A stretch of DNA of 64,000 bases. Source: Hermatobates lingyangjiaoensis. Its lineage: Eukaryota > Arthropoda > Insecta > Hemiptera > Hermatobatidae. Numbering within the stretch: the first letter of the stretch is position 1; each line of letters begins with the position of its first letter. Under the pieces are notes generated by a model. That model ran no database searches. It was given only the letters and a program-made list of their open reading frames with translations, and was not told the DNA's origin. Position numbers and translations under genes: made by a program. This document shows, piece after piece, positions 1 through 10,816 of the stretch. The stretch lies in contig JAPFBL010000563.1 of assembly GCA_026182355.1 (NCBI GenBank), positions 1 to 64,000 on the forward strand. Reading direction: 5' to 3'.

Positions 1-375
1 GTTATAAGAAATCACATGGTCGGATCCAGGAGTACTAAACTTTATTTTACTCACGTTTATTAAGAGTTTGGCTCATTTGTTATTTGACACCCATTTCAGT
101 TATAAGATATCTACATGGTTGGATCCAGGAATACTAAACTTTATTTTACTCACGTTTATTAAGAGTTTGGCTCATTGTTATTTGACACCCATTTCAGTTA
201 TAAGATATCTACATGGTCGGATCCAGGAATACTAAACTTTCTTTTGCTCACGTTTATTAAGAGTTTAGCTCATTTGTTATTTGACACCCATTTCAGTTAT
301 GTGAGATCAACATACCCATATATAAGAGTACTAAACTTTATTTTACTCACGTTTATTAAGAGTTTGGATCTGTAA
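1..375. repeat. 98-bp tandem array derived from a SINE tail
   Basis: Units begin at 1, 99, 197 and 296, a period of 98-99 bases, and the array probably enters from the left of the window. Each unit holds a GGATCC site and a gctcatttgttatttgacac block. That block matches the type (i) tail of the tRNA-derived SINEs seen elsewhere (for example 27115-27405) in the same order and orientation. Short open frames here follow from the 98-bp periodicity and are not genes. Confidence 0.85.
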
Positions 376-552
376 AGTATACCTAATATTGTATAGACTA
401 GGGACTGACGTATTTATGCTTTTTCTGAGACAGCATGTACCAGATTTATCATCCCTCCTGTAAAATAAAAATAGTATATGGCCATGATTTGAATCTTTAA
501 TCTTCAATATCAAAAGAAAGTACGCTACCTGTTAGACCACATCTAACCCTGC
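376..552 (-). mobile_element. Degenerate tRNA-derived SINE body and head
   Basis: The sequence continues directly from the last 98-bp unit. Although diverged, it keeps the order of the SINE body (gatct-taa, 'acctaatattgtatagact', 'cagatttatca') and ends near 'gctacctgttagaccacatct', the position of the tRNA-like head. The array and this stretch therefore look like one old SINE on the minus strand whose tail module was amplified in tandem. Confidence 0.45.
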
Positions 553-839
553 GATTACATAATTGCCATTAAATCAAATACAACTTAATTACCTATGAAT
601 TGTGCTAAAAGGATTTCAGAAGTTTTATGTAAAATTAGAATCGTTTGCTGGATGCGTCGTACTTAATGTATGGGGTGACACATCAAACTAGTAACGGTTT
701 GGTCAACCATTTTCTAGCCCTCTACTTTTAGCCCAGTGACTCCTTTATACGAGATTCCCCTCTCCCCTTGTCCCGAATCATATCATAGGTGTATCAGATG
801 AACCCTTGTTCATCAGGGTGCCTACCTCATTTAGTAACA

Positions 840-935
840 CGCCCCCTGTCATTGTTGTCATCGTCTACTTCTCCTTATGACAACGAGGTCGAAATCTCAG
901 TGAGGTTTGTGTTGTTTTTCCGTGTTCTTTTCTCT
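840..935 (+). mobile_element. Single PLE-type terminus with degraded hammerhead-like motif
   Basis: The block 'cttctccttatgacaacgag' followed by gtcgaaatctcagtgagg has the spacing of the hammerhead-like cores found elsewhere, with CTTATGA in place of CTGATGA. The following 'gtgttgtttttccgtgttc' resembles the stretch after the core in family G at 54805-54835. No inverted partner is seen nearby. Confidence 0.4.
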
Positions 936-1039
936 TAATAGTTTGATAAGTTGTCGTAAAGGACTGTTTATTGTATATTCTTATATATACAATATCTGTT
1001 TTTATATATATATTAAACAAGATTTCATAAAAATCTTCC

Positions 1040-1122
1040 GTTGAGATTGACTGACAAAGACTGCTTGTTACGGTTGAAAGGTCTTAATCTTTTTTCTTTT
1101 TTCTTATTGTGTTTGAGAGTTG

Positions 1123-1161
<39 letters not shown>
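1040..1161 (+). mobile_element. Family A foldback, one arm, ending in (TA)n
   Basis: It contains 'ctgacaaagactgcttgtta' followed by cggttgaaaggtcttaatc, then a T-rich run and 'ttattgtgtttgagagttgt', and runs into (TA)n at 1124-1161. This is a single family A arm of the short-end type, lacking the approximately 45-base tail. The overlapping IYIYIY reading frames on both strands are microsatellite artefacts. Confidence 0.6.
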
Positions 1162-1164
<3 letters not shown>

Positions 1165-1295
1165 GATTAAATTTTTTGTCTACTTTTTTCTTAATGAATT
1201 TCTTAGATACCTTTTCCAGATTTTTTATTAGAGAAAAAAGTAGGCAAAAATTGTAATCCCACATATATTACCGAAGGACTGTTCCCCAAATTTAT

Positions 1296-1299
<4 letters not shown>

Positions 1300-1331
<32 letters not shown>

Positions 1332-1440
1332 ATATCAGTAAAGTTACAACTAGAAAACACAAAAAGGAGACTAAGACTCACGATTCTCGATAATTTTGGC
1401 TTTCTTCCCGTCTTTAGGAGGGGAGAAAAAGAAAAATATG
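1300..1440 (-). mobile_element. Family G-like arm beside (TA)n
   Basis: After (TA)n, the block 'gttacaactagaaaacacaa' plus aaggagactaagactcacgattctcgataattttggc and 'ccgtctttaggaggggag' matches the left arm of the long foldback at 54493-54849. The reverse strand carries the CTGA-like element in degraded form. No second arm is visible. Confidence 0.5.
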
Positions 1441-2680
1441 AAACACAGGATTGGAGTCGTGTAAGAGATATATATACAGATAGCGTCTAAAAGAAGACAA
1501 TAAAAAATAGGACTAGATCTTTTTGACTAATATAACTAGTGCTAGTCACCATTTTTCTTGAACGGAGTGAGAATCTGACGATGCCCAGTTATTTTAGTCC
1601 AAAGATCTTTGTCTTATCTTACTTTGGAGATGTTGATTTTTAATTTTTTTATGTGTAAGAATCACTACATTGAAAAGTAAATATGATTAAGTTTTAAGGT
1701 TATTCAGTATTTTTTAAAAGGAAGATTAAAAAAAACTGCGTTTTTTTTCTTAAAATTGTAATCATTCCTTTGATAGCACAGTTGCTTCTATTTATTGTAA
1801 CAGATTTCATATATTAGTCCGTTTTACAGACTGGAGAAACTTGTTTAGGAAGCCTCATTTAGCTTCGTCATAAGTAATTTTAATCACAGAAAGCAGTGAA
1901 AAAATAATCGTAGAACGTCCTAATGGAAAAGATAAAAAAAGAAATAGCAGAAACACTTAAGGTAGTTGAAAAACAGACATTGTAATTACTGATTAATTAT
2001 CAGTTTATCTACAAATAACAAAGCAACTTTAATAAAAATGAAACAGGTTTTTTTTTATAAAGAAGTTGAATCTAGTTCATAATATAATTGACTAATTTAA
2101 TATAAATTCCGGGCATTAATAGTAATTATCCTGAAAGGACTAATTTTTTTCTAAGTTTTATATTAGAAAACAGAAAAAATTTTGTTAAGAGAGTTTTAAG
2201 ATTGTGGGTCGGGTTTATAGACTGGGTTGTGTGTTCAAGCGGCAGAGGAGTTTCTTTACTTTTATCTGTAAAGCAATAGGCTGGAGATGTTATCTAGTTC
2301 CATTCTACTTTGGGCTTCCATAAATATAATCTGCCGAGTTAGTCGTGAATGGATGTCTAATCTATTACCTGAGAAGGGGGGCTTGGGGGTCAATTATGCC
2401 AGCCGGCCGCCCCCACCTGCGACTGGTTAGACAAGTCCTCCTCCTGGGCCTCCCAACAATACTCATCGCGCTCCCTTCTACCTCGGCTTAATCTCTCATG
2501 AATTCCAAGAACCTGTCTTGCGACACGCCCACAACAATTCACTCTCCAACAGTCCTACCAGTCTATTCTTATGATCATAAAAAAAAATATCCGGGGTTTT
2601 GTTGTTGTCATACTGTGACCGACTATTAAGGTTAAAAGTACAATTTAATTCCAGAGGCCACAATTTTGCCATGTTTTGTC
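1441..2680. other. Unassigned AT-rich DNA with a small GC-rich block
   Basis: No gene is recognised. A GC-rich block at about 2365-2570 stands out from its surroundings. On the minus strand it is open for about 50 codons, but I do not recognise the product. The rest is AT-rich DNA without a supportable feature. Confidence 0.5.
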
Positions 2681-3795
2681 AAATCTTTGACAAGTAGATG
2701 ACATTGTATGGGCAATAACACTTTGTCTTGCTCAAGTTTAACTAGACTAGTAATCTTTAACAAGCAGCTGGCATCGTATAGGCAATAACACTTTGTCTTG
2801 CTCAAGTTTAACTACAATCGTAATCTTTGACAAGTAGCTGACATTGTATGGGCAATAACACTTTGTCTTGCTCAAGTTTAACTAGACTAGTAATCTTTAA
2901 CAAGCAGCTGGCATCGTATGAGCAATAACACTTTGTCTTGCTCAAGTTTAACTACAATCGTAATCTTTGACAAGTAGCTGACATTGTATGGGCAATAACA
3001 CTTTGTCTTGCTCAAGTTTAACTAGACTAGTAATATTTAACAAGCAGCTGGCATCGTATAGGCAATAACACTTTGTCTTGCTCAAGTTTAACTACAATCG
3101 TAATCTTTGACAAGTAGCTGACATTGTATGGGCAATAACACTTTGTCTTGCTCAAGTTTAACTAGACTAGTAATCTTTAACAAGCAGCTGGCATCGTATA
3201 GGCAATAGCACTTTGTCTTGCTCAAGTTTAACTACACTAGTAATCTTTGACAAGCAGCTGACATTGTATGAGCAATAACACTTTGTCTTGCTCAAGATTA
3301 AGTATATTAGTAATCTTTAACAAGCTGACATTGTATAAGCAATAAGACTTTACTTTGCTCAAGTTTAACTAGACCAGTAATCTTTAACAAGCAGTTAACA
3401 TTTTATAGGTAATAACACTTTGTCTTGCTCAAGATTAAACAGACTAGTCATCTTTAACAAGCTGACATTGTATAAGTAATAAGACTTTACATTGCTCAAG
3501 TTTAACTAGACTAGTAATCTTTAACAAGCAGCTGATATTGTATAGAAAATAACACTTTGTCTTGATCAAGTTGTGTAGAGCAGTAATCTTTTACAAGCAG
3601 CTGACATTCTAAAGCAATAAGAACTTGCCTTTTTCAAGTTTCAATAGAGCAGAAACTTGGACAAGTATTGACATGGTATTGGCAATAAGAATTTACCTTG
3701 CTCAAGTTTAAGTAGATCAGTAATCTTTGACAAGCAGCTAACATTGTATTGGCAGTAAAACATTTCCTTGCTCAAGTTTAAGTAGAATAGAAAGC
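2681..3795. repeat. 70-bp satellite with 140-bp higher-order unit
   Basis: About 16 units follow a 70-base period, starting at 2681, 2751, 2821, 2891, 2961, 3031, 3101, 3171, 3241 and 3311. Each carries 'aataacactttgtcttgctc' and a (g/c)aagcagctg(a/g)ca motif. Between about 2681 and 3240, two variants alternate strictly (tctttgacaagtagctgaca and tctttaacaagcagctggca), giving a 140-base higher-order repeat. Units after 3310 are shorter and more diverged, as expected for a decaying array edge. Confidence 0.9.
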
Positions 3796-4369
3796 TGGTA
3801 TAGTTGATTTTTGTTTAGTACTAGCTTTATACAAAGAGGGCAGTCTACTGTTTATGTGATGTAAATAATTCCAAAATGCAAATTCTAATAAAAAAAAATG
3901 TTTTGTATGACATCATGTATCAAAGCATATGTGTGTTCAATCCATGAATGAAACCAGCTCCAAGCAGTTTGGTTCAAGTGATTTCAGAATTATTATGATT
4001 ATGGTGACCTATCTCGAAATCTCTGGGAGGAGTGTAATAAAAAAAAGTTTACAACAAAATTCTATCAAATCTGATGTAAGTCGCAAAATTGTGTTTTTAT
4101 TAAATATTTTTTAATAAATAAATTTCTTTATTAAAATATAAATTGTGTTTGTTCATCTAAGGGGTAAGAGTAATTTAAACATGAAATTTGGCGATTATAC
4201 TGTTTTTTTGAGATACGAGTATCCTGTTTAAATACAGACACAACACCCTCATACATGTATGTAGAAACATCAAGACGTGTGTTTCGGTTTAAAAGTGGTA
4301 AAAAAAATCCTATAGTCTATGGTATATGAGAATAATATAAGGAGAAGAGTATTGAAATAAGATTACACT
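3796..4369. other. AT-rich stretch, nothing recognised
   Basis: I see no gene, transposon end or tandem structure here. Open frames are short and look random for this base composition. Confidence 0.5.
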
Positions 4370-5110
4370 ATGATTTGATCAGCTTTTATTTGAATAAAAT
4401 ATTTTTACCTACATTCCTTATGAGGATAAATGAAACTGAAAAGGTATGACATAACGAGAAACACCAGAATCTATTAAGTTAGATTTTAATAAAATAGATT
4501 GATCTTTTGTTCCTTATGAAGACAAATGAAATTGAGGAAAAAAAAGATAAAACAAGATAACGCTGTGAAACCTATTAACATTTATTTTAACAGAAATAAT
4601 TTTTCTTTATGGGTACCTCATGAAGATAAATTAAAGTGAAAATTAAGGACAAAATAAGAAGATACTATGAGATTATTAATTATAGATTAATATATTTATT
4701 ATTTAAATATGAATTTATTATTTTAATAAAAGATATTTATCCTATATTACGTATGACGAAAAATGAAAATTAATTAGAAAGATAAAACGAAATAACGTTA
4801 TAATTCTATTAACTTGTTATACTAACTTATTATAATATACTATATGATTATACTATACTATAATTATACTAACTAATGATTCTATTAGTAAAATATAATT
4901 ATCCTTTATTCCGTAAGAGGATAAATGAACAATAAAGATAAACTGATACTCGTATATCGCTCTGTGAAACTATTTAGGAATAGGAAAAATTAGGATGGTT
5001 TCTTATTTTTAATTATTAGTTTTTTATATTAATAAAAGATATTCATCCTGTATTACGTATGAGGGTAAATGAAAATTAAAAAGAAAGATAAAACGAAAAT
5101 AAAACAAAAC
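4370..5110. repeat. Degenerate minisatellite, about six units
   Basis: A core like ttccttatgaggataaatgaaa recurs near 4413, 4509, 4612, 4746, 4908 and 5054, with spacings of about 95-160 bases. It is usually followed by an (a)gataaaac(g/a)a segment and preceded by ataaaata-type sequence. Unit lengths vary and many substitutions have accumulated, so this is an old array. Confidence 0.6.
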
Positions 5111-5735
5111 GATAAAACGAAAAGATAAAAGCCAGTTAAATGACGAGTTTATTTGATTGCTTCATGTTATGGTTTATTTGACTTTGAATAAATATGTTAA
5201 ATATGTTATGCTGTTATTTTTTCATGGTGGATGAAACAGTATAAATATAGGTGTTTTGCGGCATTACAGTTAGTGGAAGCCGTCGCAGATGAAACAAGCG
5301 GCAGAGACTTGAGGAAAGTTGCGTGACACTCCCTGGCTTGTTACTAAATGCTTTCTAGGCTAAATAGTAGTTTAGTGGCCAACCATCAACAACAGTTAGC
5401 AGACAAGTGGTTCTTTTGAGCGACACGACAACTGTTTTGCACCTAACCAAAAGAACTTTTGCTGAACCAATGGCATTTCGTGACCCACTTCACTTTCTAC
5501 TTAAAAAAAAAAACATTCCTCTAGCTTTTTTTTTATTTTATTTTATGTAAGAAAGTTGGTTAGAATAGTCAAATGGGAGATTTTTTTTTTCTTATAGAAT
5601 TGTGGAGTTGTTTTATTGAAGGTCATTATAGAAAGGCAATTGTTTCCTCTTTATAGTGTATGATCTCATCCAAAGCTCTAACAACCATGCTTGCTTTCCT
5701 CCCAACTGAATGAAAATAGTCGCAATATTCTGCTC

Positions 5736-6165
5736 GCACCAAACGGTCGTAGCAATGTTAGATACACCAGTCTCTACTGGATCACCAAAGTTAAACAACA
5801 CTGGTCGTGGTTACCACTTGGATAGGTGACACCTAGTACTGTTTGATGCTCTTTGTAATATAGCTCATGGTTATTGGTTGTTGAATAAAAAAAAACACTT
5901 TCGCACAAACGACCGTAGCAATGTTAGATATACGAGTCTCTACTGGATCATCAAAGTTAAACAACACTGGTCATGGTTACCACTTGGATAGGTGACACCA
6001 AGTGTTGTTTGATGCTCTTTGTAATATAGCTCATGGTTATTGGTTGTTGAATAAAAAAAAAACACTTTCGCACAAACGACCGTAGCAATGTTAGATATGT
6101 TGGATCACCATAGTTAAACAACACTGGTTGTGGTTACCACTTGGATAGGTGACACCTAGTCACCT
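5736..6165 (+). repeat. Tandem 5S-rRNA-derived repeat, 167-bp period
   Basis: Three units start with the agcaatgttag element at 5751, 5917 and 6084. Each contains a recognisable 5S rRNA core: 'ggatcaccaaagttaaacaa' in the box A region, then 'ttaccacttggataggtgac', which matches the box C consensus (nacttggatgggtgacc) closely. The 5S-like part is roughly 95-100 bases, joined by a spacer of about 65 bases with 'agctcatggttattggttgt' and an A-run. The third unit lacks about 20 bases before ggatcacc. The changed bases and the lack of a downstream T-run suggest non-functional 5S-derived repeats rather than active genes. Confidence 0.75.
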
Positions 6166-6334
6166 TTTATGAGAAATTAATGAATAATAGCCTAGGACTC
6201 TATAAATTAGATAAAGTTTTGATTAGCTGAATAATTAAAGAGATGAAGACTTCTTCATCATTTAACACATTCAGGGTTACCAACAATTCTAGAAACTTCA
6301 ATCAACCAGGTTAACAAGTATTTGTTATTTTTTA

Positions 6335-6440
6335 GTTCACTTGCTCTCTGACGATGTGTTGACGAAAGGTCTTAGAGCATTGTTTCTAAATTTGTTTCAT
6401 TGTGGTAAATTAATCCATATATATGTATATGTATATTAAA
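6335..6440 (+). mobile_element. Family B terminus with hammerhead-like core
   Basis: Here 'gctctctgacgatgtgttga' is followed by cgaaaggtcttagagcattg, and then by 'tttcattgtggtaaattaat' and (TA)-rich sequence. The bases GCTCT before CTGACGA pair with AGAGC after the GAAAGGTCTT segment, as in the full family B foldback at 32603-32826. The left arm is missing. Confidence 0.6.
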
Positions 6441-7670
6441 CAGATTAGTAAATGTGTTTCTTTTTATGTTTCAGGTATGAATTTCCCCTGAATCAAATAA
6501 ATCACACAAAACATTTGTAAGCGTAAGTTTATCTTTAAATACATACATAATTAAAATACCGAATTCAACCATGGGGTATTGTTAAATTAGGGGAAATGTT
6601 TAGAGTTTTGAAGTAAACTCTGTGTTATGGAATCAAGTAAATTTCTTCTAGATGATTGTACTAACTTAATGTAATTTGATTTCTTTCAAAATTATTATTA
6701 CTGATAAATTAATATTAAATTTACGAGGTATTTCATGCAATAATGTGAATATTCTTTATACATAAATGAAAATGAACTTTTTTTTGGGCTTAAATCAACG
6801 TATTAGTTTTAGCTAAAACTATTATATTAATATGTATGAACTGTGTGAAATTACGCTTTAATATTGCAGTTAATTTTGTTATATTTGATTATCATTCGTG
6901 TAGTGTGTTATTGTTCAGACCTTCGTAGACTTTATTGCTTTGAACTCATATATGAAGTGTATTTATTCATTCTTTTGACTTAAAATTAATTAAAAAAATA
7001 ATTTCTTTAACCGAGTTAAGTACCCACAGATTTGTTTTAAGTGTAATGAATTTAAAACTGTTATAACTCTCCTACTTAAATATTTAAAACATTTTAGTAT
7101 TTCTTTATAAAAATAAATGTATGAATATAATAACTTTATACGTTGAAAACTGGTTTAATAAGTAATCAAAAGCTATTTAAAGGGAAGTTATTTATTTTTG
7201 TTTGTCATTGGAAATGAAAACGGTATAGAATTAAGATTTTTTTTTTAATTTTTTTTCTTCCAGTGTTGATTAAATTGGGTTTAAGACTGTTAGTTTGGAG
7301 GAAGAAATGATTTTTGTTCCAGTTGAGTTATCTGTTCTTTGACTCCTCCCTATATACATTAGATATAAATAGAACTGAAGCCAACTGCGTGTGTACCTTA
7401 GCTGCCAAATCCTTTCTGTTTCTTTATCCCTGGATAAATAAATCTCTCTTACCACTAGAATGAATTATTTGACTTCACTTTAAATATCCTACCAGCGAAA
7501 TGTAATGCTTTTAAAATAAATGTTTGTTGTATAGCTGGGCAAATAACTTTGGTTTACAAACAACTAACACTTCCGCTACAATTTATGAGAATCAAAACCT
7601 AACAATTTGTTATTCTCATTTTAAAACTTCATAAATTGTTCTCCTTTAAAAAAACATACATTTTACAACT
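6441..7670. other. AT-rich DNA, nothing recognised
   Basis: No coding, RNA or transposon signal that I can support. Short open frames lack any recognisable motif. Confidence 0.5.
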
Positions 7671-7678
7671 GCATAGGT

Positions 7679-8620
7679 TAGGTTGCAGTGGCAGACCCAC
7701 ACAAAGGGAAAACACACATAGATCAAACATTGGCCCTTTGTCATTCCACAAAATGAGGACGGGATCTACATTGGGAATACTAAATTTTGTCTAACTTCAG
7801 GGTGTTTAGAGTGGGATCTTTAACGAGTACCTGATATTGTACAGGCTCGGTTCCGATGGCTTAACGTCCTCTAGTCTTGGCTAGTTACCATTAGTGGTAA
7901 ATTAGTTTTACTCTTTGTCCCCTCAAGGGAATATTCCCAGTACTTTGAGGGTTTAACGTAAGTTGTGCTTGTTGTGGATGTTTATTTATATGTCCTGTTT
8001 CCTTTAGTTTAAGCAACCGATAAGGGAATATCGAGTACCTTGTCGGACATTATATTAGTTTTTAGTCTTTTAGTATTCAGTGTTTCTTAGTTATAAGTTA
8101 GTTTAGTTTCCATCTCAAGGGAATATTTTAGTACCTTGAGGCTTAGTGATAAGTTGAGTTAGTCTTGATTGTGTATTTATATGTCTTCGTTATAAGTGTT
8201 CTTTAGTTAAAGTGCAACTGGTAAGGGAATTTTGAGTACCTTATCGGTAATTATCTCCGCAAGTTACCTGGGCTTTAGCTTGTCTATTACTCGCAGCCTA
8301 GGTACCGTTTTGCGGAGTAACTGTCAGAATTCGTGCTTAGCATTGCGTTGCCCTCCCTCGCGAGGTCCACCTCGGTCAGCTCCATGCTTTCAATGGACAA
8401 CTTGTCAACAAGGCGGCCTGGCTTGACCTAAGCGGTTATGGCACAAAATGCTGAGGAACGCGAAGATCAAAACAGGCTTAACGTCTTCTTCGAGAGACGA
8501 CCTGTTCAGATTTATTCACCTTCCATATGAATAAATCGAGGGCCAGAGTGGATATCGAACCCCGGACCTACCAGTTCTGCGGCGAGTACCTTGTCACTGA
8601 GCTAACCTGTCCTCCCTACA
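7679..8620 (-). mobile_element. tRNA-derived SINE (tail type iii) split by an insertion
   Basis: On the minus strand the head lies at 8455-8620, with B-box-like 'gatatcgaaccccggaccta' and 'actgagctaacctgt' on the plus strand. The body and tail lie at 7679-7875 ('acattggccctttgtcattc', 'attgggaatactaaattttg', tctttaacgagtacctgatattgtacaggctcgg). Matching body segments are separated by about 580 bases that contain the hairpin array at 7915-8255 and a GC-rich block at 8260-8440, so a SINE seems to have been interrupted. The tail module is the third type, shared with 12020-12320, 24695-24845, 25770-26060 and 28755-28905. Confidence 0.6.
7915..8255 (+). repeat. Two-unit repeat carrying four alternating hairpins
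   Basis: Four short hairpins share the pattern aagggaatat...gtacctt. Two begin with cctcaag and close with ttgagg (about 7920-7950 and 8112-8143). Two begin with ccgataagg or ctggtaagg and close with ccttgtcgg or ccttatcgg (about 8017-8047 and 8217-8247). The two halves are direct copies offset by about 195 bases. The loops are alike and the stems differ but still pair, which suggests selection on structure or a structured parent RNA. Confidence 0.55.
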
Positions 8621-8964
8621 CCTGCATTGGTTATATCAATAAGATTCATCTTTATAACGACATTGATATATAATAAAATGAAACAGTTTATAATGACAAT
8701 GAATCGTAAATTTTTTATTAACGCAATTGAGCATTAACACTAGAAAGTCTGAAATTTAGTATATACCTATATTGCCCCAAAACAGTCAAAATAACTGCAA
8801 TGGGAAGGAAACAAAATCCTTGCAATGCAATGGAAAGAATAATTAACGTGTAAAAAAATTTGTTTCAAATTAATTATTATTTTTTATATTATTTACATTC
8901 ATAAAACAAGTTATTAGTAAGTATTAACAATGAAAAAATTACTTCTCTTGGAAAAAAAAATAAT

Positions 8965-9195
8965 TTATGCATTATTTTTAGAATTTAAGCAAATGAAAGT
9001 GGAATCATTTTTATGTGTACATCTTCCGCAAACATACTGCTGACATTTTTCACATATTGTTGCTGTGGCTAAGCCGTAATTGAAAAATTTTTCTATTGTT
9101 AGAATCTGTTGTATTTGATGATGTTGCAATTGATCTTTGTGGGTCTTTATGTTCTGATGAATTTTTCTGTCTTGCAGCTCTGTAGTCGGTGTCAT
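8965..9195 (-). pseudogene. Cysteine-rich C-terminal protein fragment, possibly transposase
   Basis: A 76-codon frame on the minus strand is free of stops in DNA where random frames last about 14 codons. Its last third carries a cysteine cluster of the form CX2C-X4-CX2C-X7-C (ICEKCQQYVCGRCTHK and on), followed by an asparagine-rich end and a stop. Such clusters close some DNA transposases, including the piggyBac type, but I see no catalytic domain, so the assignment is inference. The frame begins right beside a (TA)n tract at 9205, so the upstream part was probably cut off. Alternatively it is a host zinc-binding exon fragment. Confidence 0.35.
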
Positions 9196-9216
9196 TTAAT
9201 TGCTATATATATATAT

Positions 9217-9303
9217 AACAGATTCAATAAAATATCGACCGTTTGATAGAATATGTGTGTTCTCTAATCGGGGTTCGGACCGAACCCCGATTAGAGAACA
9301 CAC
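9217..9303. mobile_element. Family H foldback with near-perfect palindrome
   Basis: A palindrome at 9255-9303 has 24-base arms separated by one base (gtgtgttctctaatcggg... and its complement). The left side has an extra arm 'taacagattcaataaaatat' plus cgaccgtttgatagaat, and (TA)n flanks both sides. The same sequence recurs in opposite orientation at 59130-59240, and as one arm at 55035-55060. Confidence 0.75.
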
Positions 9304-9327
9304 CTATATATATATATATATATAAAA

Positions 9328-9404
9328 GTTTAAACCACAAGGAATCCTTGTGGTTTAACCTTCATTAATTGCATCCCGTGTTTAGTTGTTGTGATTTTTG
9401 CGTG
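9328..9404. mobile_element. Ultra-short family B foldback
   Basis: Only about 15 bases of each arm remain: gtttaaaccacaagga then tccttgtggtttaac. The right side continues into the long family B tail ('gcatcccgtgtttagttgtt' and gtgatttttgcgtg), while the left side ends in (TA)n. This matches the ends of the 17256-17475 element with the interior removed. Confidence 0.6.
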
Positions 9405-9413
9405 TATATATAT

Positions 9414-9475
9414 ACAGTTCAATAATGTACTGTATTAGTGCATTTCGGATCGTATTTTCATCGAAAAAGTATATA
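9414..9475. mobile_element. Family E tail, possibly an ultra-short pair
   Basis: After (TA)n comes cagttcaataatgtactgta, then 'gtgcatttcggatcgtattt' and tcatcgaaaaagtata. The order equals the right end of the family E foldback at 42405-42446 (gaactgtatagtccatttcggatg...aaaaagtgtata). The short cagttcaat may be all that is left of the inverted arm. Confidence 0.4.
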
Positions 9476-10177
9476 TTTTTTATATATATTTATTATATAT
9501 ATTGTGTGTGTTTTTTATATGAATACATTAATATATATTAATCCACATCCTATCACAGTACGAATAGAGAAATAGATCTAGATTCACCTTTGCACAGATT
9601 TCCCCTTTCATTTTTCTCCTGATGATGGTTGAACTGAAAATTAGGGACTCTTAAGTCTGCCTAGGTAATTTACATGATCAAGTAGTTTTGAACTTTTGGT
9701 TCAATTTACTGAAGTAGCCATGCTGTCCTGCCGCAGATACCTACCTCTAAGTCCATATTTTTACATACTAACAATGATAATTACGGTATAATAGGTTGTA
9801 AACTTTAATGATTTATTGTGAAAGGCTGACATATTTTCTAATTAATTGTTAAATTAATTAATAGCTTTTGCTAATTAAATTTAATGAGTGAAACAGTTTA
9901 AACATTAGCAGTTCGCTGCATAAATTAGATCCTTTAATAACAATTAACATAGCTTATTCTGACTAAGACATTTTTTCATACAATCGTATAGCTTTTATTC
10001 GTTTGATTAATTTGCATCAAAAGCAAATAAAAATGTTGATGAAATAAATTTGCTAACTTTTAGATATAAAATTAGCAATTAAATTTCTTTTTTTTTTATT
10101 GCTTTATAAAAAAAAGTAGTTATTTTGAACATTCCTTTTAACTGTAATTGCAAAAATTTATTATTAAAGGAATGCCT
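9476..10177. other. AT-rich DNA, nothing recognised
   Basis: I see no supportable gene or element beyond (TA)-rich tracts at 9470-9540. Confidence 0.5.
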
Positions 10178-10388
10178 ATGATTTATATTAGAAATAGGTA
10201 AAACCGTCATACCTCGTAAGATGATCTTGAAGTCGTTGGAGTGTTTTCGGACGTTGTCCATCTTCGATCGCAACTACAAAGCTAGTAGATTGTTGCGATC
10301 GAAGATGGACAACGTCTGAAAGCGCTCCAAAGACTCCATGATCATCTTACGAGGTATGACGGTTTTACCTATTTCTAATATAAATCAT
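10178..10388. mobile_element. Foldback element I, copy 1
   Basis: Arms of about 95 bases begin with 'atgatttatattagaaatag' and include 'accgtcatacctcgtaagat' and 'tcggacgttgtccatcttcg', and return as the complement after a loop of about 15 bases near 10275-10290. The arms differ at a few positions (gagtgttttcgg versus gagcgctttcag). A second copy lies at 30561-30747, and both are followed by ctcagtggt(a/g)ttaacaatatgca, so the repeat extends past the palindrome on the right. No hammerhead-like core is seen. Confidence 0.75.
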
Positions 10389-10604
10389 ACTAAACTCAGT
10401 GGTATTAACAATATGCATGTATTGAATACCTATGAGCTGAAGTTAGGAAAATTTTAGCTCATGTTGTTTGTTAAATCACAAGATATTATTACCCTGTTAA
10501 AAAAATTAGCCTTTTTTCCACTTCTAAAAGAAGATGAAGCGTAAAGCCTGTAAGCGTATTGGGGGAAACAGTCAACTTTAATATTGATGTAGTTTCTCGA
10601 TCAT

Positions 10605-10735
10605 TGATTCTTAAAGTTCAAACATGGATTCTTGAGAAAACACACTTACAGTCTTTAATTTTTGGTTTAACCGTCATCAGGAGAGAAGAGATAAGGACAC
10701 CAAACGCACTTGCGAAGTGATGGTTGATGACAGTA
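10605..10735 (-). mobile_element. Family E terminus (single arm)
   Basis: It carries 'acacacttacagtctttaat' and ttttggtttaaccgtcatcaggagag, the family E arm with its core on the minus strand, and then a gacaccaaacgcacttgcg segment like the 42235-42260 interior. It is cut by (TA)n at 10737. Confidence 0.6.
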
Positions 10736-10750
10736 TATATATATATATAT

Positions 10751-10816
10751 GATCGAACCACAATAAGATTGTGGTTTGATCATTGATTGTTGTTTCACGT
10801 GTTTATGTAAAATCGT

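Noticed and set aside
1025..1264. Overlapping open frames with IYIYIY runs on both strands
   Set aside because: Produced by (TA)n; the same applies to similar frames at 10667, 14234, 15840, 33648, 54805, 59233 and 59396.
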